Assembly (NCBI RefSeq): GCF_040718835.1
Contig: NZ_JBFEFG010000280.1
Coordinates: 1,103,914-1,167,913, forward strand
Direction of reading: 5' to 3'
Origin: Bremerella sp. JC817
Lineage (GTDB): Bacteria > Planctomycetota > Planctomycetia > Pirellulales > Pirellulaceae
DNA length: 64,000 bases
Shown here: one piece after another, positions 53,366 to 62,819 of the stretch
Layout of the letters: the number at the start of each line of letters is the position of its first letter
Position numbering within the stretch: position 1 is the first letter of the stretch
Translations under genes and position numbers: made by a program
The notes under the pieces: model-generated
Databases searched by the model: none
What the model saw: only the letters and a program-made list of their open reading frames with translations
Told to the model about the DNA's origin: nothing

Positions 53366-55111
53366 TTACTTCCCGATCAGGGCCTCGGTTCCAGTCACGA
53401 AACCATCCTGATCGAGGTCCAGCTGTTGGAACTGCTGGGGCGTCCCGAGGAACTCGCGGGGGCTGATGTCGCCGTCGCCGTTGTAGTCCATGCCTGTGAA
53501 CCAGGCCGGAGCCGAATCCCAGCCTTGAGCCCGAGGGGGCGGCTGAGCATAACGAGGCGTGACAAACGCGGCGTTGTCTTGATCGCCACGGAAGAACTCG
53601 AACTCGAGCAGAGCCGGAATTTCGTCGAACTCGATCGCCTGGGACTGATTGTGATCGATCGCCAACAGGTTGGTTGCCAACTGGCCGAGTTCCCGGGCCG
53701 ACAATCGCTGGTCGCGGTTTTGGTCGACGGAACGAAACAGCGGATCTTCCCCATCGATCCCTTGCAGGCGAATGTGACAGCGGTCGAACCAGTTTTGTTG
53801 CTTCAAGGCGACTTCAATCTCTTCGACATACACCTTGTCGTCGTTGTCTTGATCGGCCGCCATGAAGGTGATCGGGGCCCCTTCGTCGGGAAGTTCGTCT
53901 GCTTCGAGGTAGCCGTCCCGGTTGCGATCGTAAAGCTCTAGCAGGCTGGCGGCTTGCTGTTCGAGTTGCTCGAGATCGACCCCGTCACGAACTTTGAAAA
54001 CGAGCCAATCGTTGCCCAGGTGACAGGTAAGCTGCTCTTCGCTGGTCAGCGTTTCGCCGCCGATGCCTGGCTGCGGCTTGAAGGTCAGTCGAGGCCGAGC
54101 GTCACGTTCACCAAAACGAATCGTCAACACGTACTGAGCCGGCAGGTCGACCAGTTGCTGCAGTTCGTCGTTGCTGAGGTTGCCGTCTTGGTTGCGATCG
54201 ATCTGATGCAGAAGGTTCTCTGGCGGAAACTGTTTCAGGTCGAGGCGTTGGCCATGCACGTAGTTTTGCTGCATGGCATACAGCAGATCATTCCACGGGG
54301 TATCGCTGCTGAGCGTGAACATGGCCTGACCGCCAAAGAAGCGGCGGCGATCGTTGCGGTTCATGTCGCTGGGCATCTGACCCATCGAGGTCATCAATTC
54401 CGGGACCGAAACGATTTCGTTGTCGTCGAGGTCACGCTGTTGGATCCGCTCGGCCGCCAGTTCGATCTCTTCGTGTTCCAGCGTGCCGTTGCCATTCTGG
54501 TCGATCAATTGCCGCAAGGTCGAATCGGTTCGACTCCGCTGAGCAGCGTACGAAGTCCGGCGAACCGAGAACGCCTCGGTCCGGGCACTGCTGCGGCTAA
54601 CCAGACGCGGGACCTCGGAACGATCGACCCAGCCGTTGCGGTTGGTGTCGTAGCGGTTGATGTTCTGTTGGCGTTGTCGCGGGTCTTCGAACGAGAGGTT
54701 GCCGAACTGACCACGCCCCAGTTGCGGGTGGTCGGCCAGCTCATCCCAGGTGGCCCGGCCGTTCTGGTCGCTGTCGGCGAGTTTCAGAATGTGGTCGATC
54801 AGTTCTTCCAGGGCCTGATCGAACGGCTGGTTATCGATCCACAAGCAAACGTCGACGCGGATTGGTCCGCTGGAAACAAACACCAAAAGACGTTGCGGCT
54901 CGACGTAGGGCTCTAGCTCGAAAGGAAGTCCGGCGACTGGTATGGCGGCGTCCTCGATTGAAACTTCCGGCACCGCAGGAACTTCTTCCGGCGCCGGTTC
55001 GACTTCCGCCGGAGTGGCCACCGGCGTGACCGGTGGCGGTGTCGGCTCTCGACAGCCTGAGCCAACCAGCAGAACGATCGCCAATAGCAGTGGAAGGAAG
55101 GTGGTACGCAT
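53366..55111 (-). CDS. EF-hand lipoprotein with about eleven calcium loops
   Basis: The product is 581 aa from the ATG at 55111; the longer frame runs into the DUF1501 gene. MRTTFLPLLLAIVLLVGSGC is a lipoprotein signal, followed by a Pro/Glu-rich linker. Eleven EF-hand-type loops can be read, for example DSDQNGRATWDE, DQNGNGTLEHEE, DRNQDGNLSNDE, DRNRDGYLEADE, DYNGDGDISPRE and DLDQDGFVTGTE; three (DLDDNEIVSVPE, DQNRDQRLSARE, DHNQSQAIEFDE) lack the central Gly. It starts 1 nt after the DUF1501 stop, so it belongs to that operon. Calcium binding is likely, function unknown. Confidence 0.82.
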   Translation of the reverse strand: MRTTFLPLLLAIVLLVGSGCREPTPPPVTPVATPAEVEPAPEEVPAVPEVSIEDAAIPVAGLPFELEPYVEPQRLLVFVSSGPIRVDVCLWIDNQPFDQALEELIDHILKLADSDQNGRATWDELADHPQLGRGQFGNLSFEDPRQRQQNINRYDTNRNGWVDRSEVPRLVSRSSARTEAFSVRRTSYAAQRSRTDSTLRQLIDQNGNGTLEHEEIELAAERIQQRDLDDNEIVSVPELMTSMGQMPSDMNRNDRRRFFGGQAMFTLSSDTPWNDLLYAMQQNYVHGQRLDLKQFPPENLLHQIDRNQDGNLSNDELQQLVDLPAQYVLTIRFGERDARPRLTFKPQPGIGGETLTSEEQLTCHLGNDWLVFKVRDGVDLEQLEQQAASLLELYDRNRDGYLEADELPDEGAPITFMAADQDNDDKVYVEEIEVALKQQNWFDRCHIRLQGIDGEDPLFRSVDQNRDQRLSARELGQLATNLLAIDHNQSQAIEFDEIPALLEFEFFRGDQDNAAFVTPRYAQPPPRAQGWDSAPAWFTGMDYNGDGDISPREFLGTPQQFQQLDLDQDGFVTGTEALIGK

Positions 55112-55112
55112 A

Positions 55113-56432
55113 TCAGGCCAACAGCTTTTCGACCGGTTTGCCTTCGGAGATCTTGATCGGGCGAGCTTCCGGCGAGTAGTGCTCGATCGAAGGATCGACT
55201 CCCACGGCCTGGCATAAGGTCGCCAGCAGATCTTGCACCTCGGTCTTGCCGTCGGTGACTTCCATGCCCGCTTCATCGGTTTGCCCATAGGCCTGACCGC
55301 CGGCGATTCCACCTCCTGCCAACACGCAGGTCCACGCATCGGGGAAGTGATCGCGTCCGGCCGTGTTGTTGATGTTCGGTGTTCGCCCGAACTCGCCCAT
55401 CCAGCAGATGGTGGTGCTTTCCAGCAAATCACGCTCGGCCAGTTCCCGCATGAGCGTGCTCCAGCCTTGATCGAGTTCTTTGGAAAGGCGTTCGACCGCA
55501 GGGAAGTTTCCTTGATGCGTATCCCAGCCAAGCCCATTTCCGCCGAGGGTGACTTCGACGAATGGGACGCCCCGTTCCACCAGGCGTCGCGCGATGAGAC
55601 AGCCTTGGCCGAACGTGCCTTTGCCGTACGCTTCGCGGGTTGCCAATGCTTCCTGCGACAGATCGAACGCCGAGGCTGCTTCGGGATGCATCATCTTCAC
55701 GGCCGATTGAAAGATGGTTGCTTGCGCTTCGGCGGCTCCGGAAGGATGGCTGGAAAGAAACTGATTCTGCTGCGCTTCCCACATTGCCAGCCGGGCGTCT
55801 TGCCGCTTCTGATCGACCCCGGCAGGAAGCGCAAGGAAGTCGACACCGAGGTTCGCCGGGGCGTCGGTGTCTTCAGCGTTGGCGGCTGCTCGCACGCCGA
55901 CCGTGGCGGCAGCGTAGCGTGGACCCAGGAAGCCAGGGCCAAGGGCTGACCCATTCAAAACACCGCTCGGATTGACGGCGACGTAGTTGGGCAGTGTCGA
56001 GAAGTCTGGCCGCATCACCTTTGCCAGTGAAGCACCGATCGAAGGATAGTTCAGCGGACCGCCAGGACGTTGGCCGGTATGCATTAAGTAAGTACCTCGC
56101 TGGTGGTCACCTTCACGGGTACTCATGCCACGCACCACCGCCAGGCGATCGGCCTGCTTGGCGAGACCGGCGAAGTGTTCGCTGAACCGCAGGCCTGGGA
56201 CGCTGGTCGCGACCTCTTTGAACTCGCCACCGTTGGCGTGCCCCGGCTTCATGTCGAAGGTATCGGTCTGCGTCGGTCCGCCTGACATCCATAGCAAGAT
56301 ACAGCTTCGCTTGCGATCGGGATTCGGGGCCGCGGCCGCTGCCAGTCGAGGCAGCCAGGCACAGCTTGCCGCGCCGACAAGTCCAGCCGAGGTTTGCAGG
56401 AAACGACGTCGCGATTGATCGAAGGCGTTCAT
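55113..56432 (-). CDS. DUF1501 protein with Tat signal
   Basis: The product is 439 aa from ATG 56432, chosen because MNAFDQSRRRFLQTSAGLVG is a twin-arginine signal. Core motifs: CILLWMSGGPTQTDTFDMKP, VRGMSTREGDHQRGTYLMHT and FGRTPNINNTAGRDHFPDAW, which resemble sulfatase-like AlkP folds. DUF1501 genes pair with DUF1549/1553 genes throughout planctomycetes; the pair's role is not established. Gap to the upstream gene is 14 nt. Confidence 0.93.
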   Translation of the reverse strand: MNAFDQSRRRFLQTSAGLVGAASCAWLPRLAAAAAPNPDRKRSCILLWMSGGPTQTDTFDMKPGHANGGEFKEVATSVPGLRFSEHFAGLAKQADRLAVVRGMSTREGDHQRGTYLMHTGQRPGGPLNYPSIGASLAKVMRPDFSTLPNYVAVNPSGVLNGSALGPGFLGPRYAAATVGVRAAANAEDTDAPANLGVDFLALPAGVDQKRQDARLAMWEAQQNQFLSSHPSGAAEAQATIFQSAVKMMHPEAASAFDLSQEALATREAYGKGTFGQGCLIARRLVERGVPFVEVTLGGNGLGWDTHQGNFPAVERLSKELDQGWSTLMRELAERDLLESTTICWMGEFGRTPNINNTAGRDHFPDAWTCVLAGGGIAGGQAYGQTDEAGMEVTDGKTEVQDLLATLCQAVGVDPSIEHYSPEARPIKISEGKPVEKLLA

Positions 56433-56446
56433 CGAAAGACCTCGGG

Positions 56447-58003
56447 TTAGTGATTCAGCATGAACTCGGCACTGTTGGCCAAAACCCACAGCACGTCGCC
56501 GAGCGCCGCCGATTGCTGGTCTGGCTCGGCTTCCGCGAGAAACTGCTTATATCGGTCCAGCTCTTGCTGGTTGGGCGTTCGGCTGTAGGCTGCCAGAAAC
56601 AGCACATTCAATCGCTGCTCGTCGGAAAGAAACGGGGCACTCATCGCTTTCAACAGACCGCTCGTTTCGACATTGGTCGCCGTCGAAACGGGAGGACCAT
56701 TCATGACGGCGAGTGCCTGGGGCATGCCGGTATCGAACTCGGTACGGTCTTTGCCAGCGGTTCGCATCCGGGCAACAAACTGCGAACGCTGAGGATCGTT
56801 CTCGACCATGGCGTTGGGGGGCTGAAGTAGCCCAACTTTCAGCAACGCGTCAAAGAGCTGCTCTGGCGTTAGCGATTTGACCGCCATCCGGGCGAACAGA
56901 TCGTCAGGGGCCTGAGAATCCGAAACGGCCTCGCTGCTGCGAGCATACGTTTCCGTCAGGGCAATCGTCTGCAGCAGCTGCCGGAGGTCGAAGCCAGAGC
57001 GAATAAAGTAAGTCGTCAGTTCGTCGAGCAGCTCCGGATGGCTCGGCTTATTTTGCGGCGACATGTCGTCCGCCGGATGAACGAACCCGCGACCCATCAT
57101 GTGCGACCAGGCCCAGTTAACCGCCCGGCGTGGCATGAAAGGATTATCGCGCGAGACCATCCAGATCGCCAATTGCTGACGACGTGTTCCCCCCAGCGAT
57201 GCATAGCTGACGGTCGTGCCAGGGAAAGCAGGCGGAACGACTTCGTCCGACTCCGGCAGGGTGACTTCGCCGCGATTACGATCGACGATATCAAACCTTG
57301 CCAGGCCAATGTTGTTGTCGCCAGGGCGTTCGAGCTGAGCGAAGAACGCGGCCATGCCCCAGAAGTCTTGCTGCCTCCAGCGATCGAAGGGATGGTCGTG
57401 GCATTGGGCACATTCGAGCCGCAGGCCTAGGAAGATCCGCGAGGTCTCGGCCGCGAGTAGTTCTGGCTTCAATTCCTGGGCGGCATAAAAGTAGCCCGGC
57501 CCATCGTTACCTTGCGTGGCGGTCAAGAACTCTTCGACCAGGCGATCGTACCGAACGTTCTGAGCGAACTTACCGCGTAGCCACGTTTGCAGACCTGCTT
57601 CGTTTTGCAGCGAGAGCGGGTCATCGGTCGGCTCCAGGATCAACGACCGCCAGGTAGTCGCCATGTGGGTGGGATGGGCAGGGGAGTGAACCAGCGACTC
57701 GACCAGCTTCTGTCGTTTATCGGGTGCGGTGTCTTGAAGATAAGCTCGCGTTTGAGCGACTGTTGGAATGCTGCCGACCAGGTCAAGCGAGACTCGCCGC
57801 AGAAATTCGCCATCGGAAGCGAGCGGGGCAGGCTGGATGTTTTCGGACTCGAGCCGCGCTTGAACCAACGCGTCGATCCGGTTGGCCATCGCTTGCATCT
57901 CGGCCTGGCGATCTTCGTCGGACGTTTCTGCGTGCAGCGGCGCAGGCAAAAGCCAACTTGTAAGAACGAGCCAGCATGACAGCGCATGACGCATGCGAAG
58001 CAT
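56447..58003 (-). CDS. DUF1549/DUF1553 secreted protein
   Basis: The product is 518 aa with a signal peptide (ALSCWLVLTSWLLPAPLHA). DUF1549: FLRRVSLDLVGSIPTVAQTR, and ECAQCHDHPFDRWRQQDFWG containing CAQCH, which could bind heme. DUF1553: NPFMPRRAVNWAWSHMMGRG then LDELTTYFIRSGFDLRQLLQ. It is shorter than the 700-1000 aa common in this family; no separate cytochrome or Ig-like domain is present. First gene of a three-gene operon. Confidence 0.92.
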   Translation of the reverse strand: MLRMRHALSCWLVLTSWLLPAPLHAETSDEDRQAEMQAMANRIDALVQARLESENIQPAPLASDGEFLRRVSLDLVGSIPTVAQTRAYLQDTAPDKRQKLVESLVHSPAHPTHMATTWRSLILEPTDDPLSLQNEAGLQTWLRGKFAQNVRYDRLVEEFLTATQGNDGPGYFYAAQELKPELLAAETSRIFLGLRLECAQCHDHPFDRWRQQDFWGMAAFFAQLERPGDNNIGLARFDIVDRNRGEVTLPESDEVVPPAFPGTTVSYASLGGTRRQQLAIWMVSRDNPFMPRRAVNWAWSHMMGRGFVHPADDMSPQNKPSHPELLDELTTYFIRSGFDLRQLLQTIALTETYARSSEAVSDSQAPDDLFARMAVKSLTPEQLFDALLKVGLLQPPNAMVENDPQRSQFVARMRTAGKDRTEFDTGMPQALAVMNGPPVSTATNVETSGLLKAMSAPFLSDEQRLNVLFLAAYSRTPNQQELDRYKQFLAEAEPDQQSAALGDVLWVLANSAEFMLNH

Positions 58004-58201
58004 GATTTCGCCTTTGACCAGAGGAGCTAAACGATAAGACGACAGGCTGGGGATCGAACCACCCGGCCTGACGTCATCTTAGCAATTGTTGCCGGGGCAT
58101 GATAGAAAAATGCCGCCAGCGAAACGGGGCTTTTTACCAGCTGTCAGCCAGGCCCGGGGGCCTACGGCAAAAACCGTGCACCCGGAAACGCTTGCCGAGG
58201 G

Positions 58202-58858
58202 TTACTTCTTTCCGCGAGCCAGTTGTTCCGCCGCCAAGGCACGGCGACCGCGAACGGCGTCGACTTCCTGCGACTGACCCCAGTAGTACAGCATCACACC
58301 CAGCACCAGGCCAACCAGGCTGGAAGAGAGCACCGCGAAAGGGCTTTGGGTAAATGTCGAGTTCTGGGCGGCTGCCTGGGTGGTAAGCACCAGGCCGATC
58401 AAGCTGATCGCGAAGCTCAGCACGTCTGAGAGAATCTCGCGAACGCTAAATCCCATGTGGGCCACGACTACCAGCTTGCCAATCACCAGTTGCATCGCGA
58501 AACCGATTACACCAGCCAGCATCACGGCGAAGGCGATCCAGTGGAAGGCGGGAAACTCGAGCGCTTCGGCCACCTGATAGATCGGCGTCAAAATGCCGGC
58601 GGTCGTTTCTTGCGCCGCTTCGTTTTGATCGACCTGGCTGGCGATGTCTTCCAGTTGTTGCGACATGTGACCAGGCGTTGCGGCTGCTTCGCCGGTATCT
58701 GCTTTCGGTTGACCAGCTTCCGGTGTCGCGGCTTCTTCGACGGCCGCATTCTCTACCGGAGAAGCGTCCTGCGATTCTGATTCTTGTGCCAATACTGGCA
58801 TCGCGACCAGCAGTGTCGCCAGGGTGACCCATCCGAGCGATGCCATAATTCGAGACAT
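58202..58858 (-). CDS. Membrane protein with signal peptide, unknown function
   Basis: The product is 218 aa from ATG 58858, which has a strong GGAGGTGG upstream; the frame to 58948 is rejected. A signal peptide ends near PVLA|QE. An acidic Ala/Glu-rich linker (about 22-70) leads to three membrane helices between about 105 and 195 (FAVMLAGVIGFAMQLVIGKL, ILSDVLSFAISLIGLVLTT, SLVGLVLGVMLYYWGQ). No family recognised. Confidence 0.7.
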   Translation of the reverse strand: MSRIMASLGWVTLATLLVAMPVLAQESESQDASPVENAAVEEAATPEAGQPKADTGEAAATPGHMSQQLEDIASQVDQNEAAQETTAGILTPIYQVAEALEFPAFHWIAFAVMLAGVIGFAMQLVIGKLVVVAHMGFSVREILSDVLSFAISLIGLVLTTQAAAQNSTFTQSPFAVLSSSLVGLVLGVMLYYWGQSQEVDAVRGRRALAAEQLARGKK

Positions 58859-59224
58859 GATTTCCACCTCCATCTTGGGAAACGAACAGAAAACAACCGA
58901 TGTCCAGTGCGACTCGGCAGTTACCAGTGAGCAAAGAACGACGCTCATTTCGTGAGGGAAGCGAAAAAATGGCTTACCCCGCGAAAATGTGGCGAATGTT
59001 CTGACTCATGTAGGTATTCGCCTTTCTCGGTAGTTTATTGGCCAAATCTGGGGGAATCGTAACGAGTGCTTTGTGGGCAGATGGTTGCCGCAGTGAAGGC
59101 AACTCTTGGCAAAAGCTGCCCTAATGTATTGCCTTGGCACTTGGGGCTTGGTTTTGTAGAACGTGCGACCCGCCTCGCCAGAATCTACTTTCTTAATCCC
59201 ACCTAACGATGGAGACCTCTGCCG
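58859..59224. other. Gene-free divergent promoter region
   Basis: No gene is supported. It must contain the promoters of the membrane-protein gene (minus) and the oxidoreductase gene (plus). No clear structure seen. Confidence 0.5.
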
Positions 59225-60706
59225 ATGAGTTCACCCGATGCCACGCGTCGATCATTCTTGAAGACCACCGCTGCCGGTATGGCGGCGACAACCCTCGTGA
59301 TGCAAAGCCAGAAGTCGCAAGCCGCCGACGCCAACTCGAAACTCCGAATCGGTTTCGTTGGCGTGGGGGGGCGTGGTTTCGGTGCCCATGTGAAAAGCCT
59401 TTCGGCCATTGCCAAAGAGGGAGCCAACATCGAGCTGGTTGCCGTCTGCGATGTGTACGAAGCGAATCGCAACCGCGCCGCGGATTACATCGAAAAAGAA
59501 AACGGCGGCAAGGTTGCCCGCTACGTCGACTTCCGCGAGATGTACGCGAAGGAAAACCTCGATGCCGTCAGCATCGGTACGCCGGACCATTGGCACGCCA
59601 TTCAAGCCATGGAAGCGATGAAGGGTGGCATGCATGTCTACTGCGAAAAGCCGATGGTCAAACAGGTGGAAGACGCCATCGAACTGGTCAAGGTCTGGAA
59701 AGATACCGGCATGGTCATGCAGGTCGGTGTCCAGGGAACCAGCTTGCCGGTTTGGGATGCGGCCCGTCAAAAGATCGACGAAGGACTGCTCGGCAAAGTG
59801 CTGATGTATCAGACCGAATACTTCCGCAACTCCGACATCGGCCAGTGGCGTTACTACAAGCTATCGAAAGATATGTCGCCTAAGACGATCGACTGGAAGC
59901 GATTCCTCGGCGTCGAAGAAGGCCTGGCGGAAGACCAACCGTTCGACCGCGCTGTGTTCGCCCAGTGGCGTCGTTTCTGGGAATTTGGTAGCGGCATGTT
60001 CACTGATCTGTTCGTGCATCGTACGACCCAGATGATGAAGGCGACCGGCCTCCGTTATCCGGCCCGCATCACCGGTAGCGGCGGGTTGTATCTGGAATAC
60101 GATGGCCGCGAAGTACCAGACGTGGCGACCGTGGTGGCGGAGTTTAACGAAGGTTGCCAAGGCCTGGTGACGGCAACGATGGGTGCGTCGGAAACGCCGA
60201 TCAAGCAGCTCATCCGTGGTCATAACGGTTCGATTGTTTTCGATAATCCAAGTGCCTCGGAATTCACCTTCGTGCCAGAACGACCTCAGGTCACGCACAT
60301 CAGTCCGACCGAACTGCCGTACGAAAAGCAGATCATCAAGACCGAGAAGGAAGCACCGAAGGATCAAACCAAGGCGCACTTCGAGAACTGGATCGCGGCG
60401 ATCGAAAACAACACGCCTGATTCGTGTAACAATCCGCCCGATCTGGGTGCGGCGGCGATCGTGCTGGTGAACCTGGGTGCGCGTAGCTACCGCGAAGGGA
60501 AGATCTATCACTTCGACGACGAAACGATGACCATCAGCGAAGCAGACGGATCGTGGTCGAAGAAGTGGGAAAAGGTCTCCAAAGAACGTGGCTCGGCCCA
60601 GCATGTCCCTGGCTGGAAGGCAGGCGACAAAGGCTCGACCATTCAAGATCCAGACCACCAGAAGCTGGAAGGTCCGTGGATCAACGGCAAAGATCCGGCT
60701 GCTTAA
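59225..60706 (+). CDS. Tat-exported Gfo/Idh/MocA family oxidoreductase
   Basis: The product is 493 aa, with GGAGA 10 nt before the ATG. MSSPDATRRSFLKTTAAGMA is a twin-arginine signal. The Rossmann fold starts RIGFVGVGGRGFGAHV, and VSIGTPDHWHAIQAMEAMKG then GMHVYCEKPM contains the conserved EKP lysine. The C-terminal half is the family's substrate domain. Such planctomycete proteins probably oxidise sugars or inositols in the periplasm with a tightly bound NAD(P). Ends at a strong terminator. Confidence 0.92.
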   Translation: MSSPDATRRSFLKTTAAGMAATTLVMQSQKSQAADANSKLRIGFVGVGGRGFGAHVKSLSAIAKEGANIELVAVCDVYEANRNRAADYIEKENGGKVARYVDFREMYAKENLDAVSIGTPDHWHAIQAMEAMKGGMHVYCEKPMVKQVEDAIELVKVWKDTGMVMQVGVQGTSLPVWDAARQKIDEGLLGKVLMYQTEYFRNSDIGQWRYYKLSKDMSPKTIDWKRFLGVEEGLAEDQPFDRAVFAQWRRFWEFGSGMFTDLFVHRTTQMMKATGLRYPARITGSGGLYLEYDGREVPDVATVVAEFNEGCQGLVTATMGASETPIKQLIRGHNGSIVFDNPSASEFTFVPERPQVTHISPTELPYEKQIIKTEKEAPKDQTKAHFENWIAAIENNTPDSCNNPPDLGAAAIVLVNLGARSYREGKIYHFDDETMTISEADGSWSKKWEKVSKERGSAQHVPGWKAGDKGSTIQDPDHQKLEGPWINGKDPAA

Positions 60707-60731
60707 ATCGGTAGTCGACTGAAATCGGTAG

Positions 60732-60775
60732 AAGGGAAGGCAATCGCTGGAAGCAGGATGCCTTCCCTTTTTTTG
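60732..60775 (+). terminator. Strong intrinsic terminator
   Basis: AAGGGAAGGCA and TGCCTTCCCTT form an 11-bp stem around 16 nt, followed by more T. Confidence 0.85.
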
Positions 60776-60778
60776 TTT

Positions 60779-60807
60779 CTTGATGGAATCAAAACGTTTG
60801 CGATGCC
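60779..60807 (+). repeat. 29-nt direct repeat, copy A
   Basis: The segment begins CTTGATGGAAT and ends CGTTTGCGATGCC. It matches 62533-62561 at 27 of 29 positions, about 1.75 kb away in the same orientation. Confidence 0.8.
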
Positions 60808-60860
60808 ATTTCCCCTCTTGGATAATGTCCCTGGCAAATCTATCACGCAAGGAGAGTGGC

Positions 60861-61874
60861 ATGGCGAAGTGTTTTGGTTGCATGGGGATGATTCTCGTTT
60901 GGGGGCTGGCAGGCGGCGTGGCCTTGGCCGATGAAGTTGCTGATGCGCTGGCCGAGCTGACGCCACCACTTCCCATCGAGTCGATCAGCGCCACCATCGA
61001 TCTGCAGCGTCTGACCTGTGTCGAACCGTGTCCCACGCTCGAGAAAATGATCCAAGCGGTTGACCAGCATGCACCTTTCGAGTCTCCCCAGCAGATCGAA
61101 ACCCTATTCACATCGTTGATTCCACCCAAGGCGGAAATTGAAGCTCCGGTCTTCTTTCTCAATCAACGCAACATGATCGTTTTGTCCGATCGAACCGCGA
61201 CAAGCAACAGCCACATTGGATTAACTGGCGACATGAAAACGATCGTGCAGAACCGGCAGCACACGATCGATCACAACAAGTTTTTTGTGGACGACCAGAC
61301 CCACGAAACGATTCTCGTTTATCGCAACCGCACCAGCTACATGCTGGAAGGACTCAATAACTTGCTCCCTCAAGTGGAAAGCTTCAAGACGCATGCTCAG
61401 CGATGGAAAGCCGGGCTTCAGCTGCAAAAAGATAAGGACAAAGGGGAACGCACTTTGTCGATTCGTCCTGAGGATGGATATCCGAAATTGCAAAGCATCA
61501 CGCTCGATACGCAAGGAAACATTCTGCGGCAGGTGATCGATTCTGGCAGTTCCATCAATCAGGTTTTCTGGGCCGGGTATCACAAGGTGGGGCTGTATGA
61601 GTTGCCCACGATCCAGTTGCGAATGTGCCTGTTTCGCAATAACAGTGACGGATCGTTCAACCACGGACGCCTGGAACTGATTCGTCTGAAAGAAGCCGAG
61701 GCGAAGCACATCTCCCTGAAAGAGAAAGACTTTGCGGTGTCGGCCTCGAAAGGAGCCCTGATCCAGCTTTTCGAACCAGGCCAACAGGAAAAACGAATCG
61801 TCCTTCCGCTAGATGTGCCTGACTTGATGAGCAAGATTGACTCGCTGGAAACGTTACAAGCCTCCAGCGATTAA
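60861..61874 (+). CDS. Secreted protein of unknown function
   Basis: The product is 337 aa from ATG 60861, with AAGGAGA 7 nt upstream. The signal peptide MAKCFGCMGMILVWGLAGGV ends near ALA|DEV. The mature protein is soluble and mixed alpha/beta (RNMIVLSDRTATSNSHIGLT, HETILVYRNRTSYMLEGLNN). No family recognised. It lies between two copies of a 29-nt direct repeat. Confidence 0.7.
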   Translation: MAKCFGCMGMILVWGLAGGVALADEVADALAELTPPLPIESISATIDLQRLTCVEPCPTLEKMIQAVDQHAPFESPQQIETLFTSLIPPKAEIEAPVFFLNQRNMIVLSDRTATSNSHIGLTGDMKTIVQNRQHTIDHNKFFVDDQTHETILVYRNRTSYMLEGLNNLLPQVESFKTHAQRWKAGLQLQKDKDKGERTLSIRPEDGYPKLQSITLDTQGNILRQVIDSGSSINQVFWAGYHKVGLYELPTIQLRMCLFRNNSDGSFNHGRLELIRLKEAEAKHISLKEKDFAVSASKGALIQLFEPGQQEKRIVLPLDVPDLMSKIDSLETLQASSD

Positions 61875-62020
61875 CCCTAGTCCCAGCTTTCAAGTTGTTC
61901 CCGGAATTCCAGTTACTTGCTTTCCAGTTCCGAGATCTCGTAGGCTAGTTCGGTGAAACGGGGTATGAATCTTCCGACCCTTCATTTTTCCTCTAGCGGA
62001 TACTTGACTGGTTGATCTAG

Positions 62021-62506
62021 ATGGAAAACCAAGAGCATTTCAGCGAGCAAGAGCTGGATGAGTACCATCTCTTGGTCTGTAAGGCGTTACGCTACAAGGG
62101 CCCTTCGAATGCCTTGAGTTCGGAGGTCGAATCTGAGTACCCCGCTATGCATGCGTTCCTAAGGGAAGTGCGAAATGATTCGCAACGGCCTACGTTTCTG
62201 ATGGAGTCGGTTTGGGATGACGGTAGTCCGTTGCCAATCCTAAGCAATGAAGAGTTCTTGATCATACTTCCCGATTTGGTTGCAGGCGGTCTTCGAAACG
62301 CATCCGACTCGATCGTTTTAATGACTGTTGTAAACCGATTTGTCGAAATCTCCGAACGCAGCCACGATTGGTTAATCGTTCGAACGGGGCTTACGGATAG
62401 TTTCTTGGACCGACTGCGGAAAGGACTACTGCAGATGATAGACCATGCCTGGGACGGACGTCGCCTGAGCAAACGCGCGGATAGCGTGAATTCGGCCTTT
62501 GGCTAG
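62021..62506 (+). CDS. Small soluble protein of unknown function
   Basis: The product is 161 aa, starting MENQEHFSEQELDEYHLLVC. It is helical and acidic in the first half (EVESEYPAMHAFLREVRNDS) with no membrane segment or known motif. Its base use is somewhat richer in A/T than the neighbours. It lies inside the 29-nt direct repeats and next to a mobile element, so it may be acquired DNA. No clear Shine-Dalgarno. Confidence 0.55.
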   Translation: MENQEHFSEQELDEYHLLVCKALRYKGPSNALSSEVESEYPAMHAFLREVRNDSQRPTFLMESVWDDGSPLPILSNEEFLIILPDLVAGGLRNASDSIVLMTVVNRFVEISERSHDWLIVRTGLTDSFLDRLRKGLLQMIDHAWDGRRLSKRADSVNSAFG

Positions 62507-62532
62507 GTCGGAGGCAGGGCTCTTTTCTCGGA

Positions 62533-62561
62533 CTTGATGGAATAGAAACGTTTGCGATGCC
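62533..62561 (+). repeat. 29-nt direct repeat, copy B
   Basis: It differs from copy A only at two adjacent positions (AG for CA). Confidence 0.8.
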
Positions 62562-62740
62562 GCCACTGTGGAAGTAAGTTACTCGTTCGACGATGGCCGG
62601 CCAGAGCGAACTCGCAAATTCGTAGTTACTGGCGCCGACTTTGGCAAATCATTTGCCCCATCGACATGGACACTTGCCGGCCTGGAAATGCCTCAGGGGA
62701 CCCCTGTATCCGATCTACGATTAAAGCAGCGGCTGGGTGG
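62541..62740 (+). pseudogene. Possible gene fragment cut by the RAYT unit
   Basis: One frame reads ATVEVSYSFDDGRPERTRKF, then TLAGLEMPQGTPVSDLRLKQ, which looks like real protein, but it has no proper start and runs into the REP-like palindrome. It may be the stump of a gene interrupted by the RAYT unit. Confidence 0.25.
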
Positions 62741-62803
62741 CACTGCTAATCCAGTCATTTGTCAAGCTTCAGGGTGTGCCACTGCTGCCCTCAGCAGTGT
62801 GAA
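62735..62803. repeat. REP-like palindromic element, left of the RAYT gene
   Basis: GGGTGGCACTGCT (62735-62747) and a 30-nt block (62774-62803) containing the hairpin CACTGCTG-CCCT-CAGCAGTG. Both occur in inverted orientation at 63495-63554. Confidence 0.85.
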
Positions 62804-62819
62804 CCTGCCAATCGGCCCA

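Noticed and set aside
62552..62749. 65-codon frame starting MRCRHCGSK
   Set aside because: It overlaps the 29-nt repeat and a better frame; a CxxC alone is not enough.
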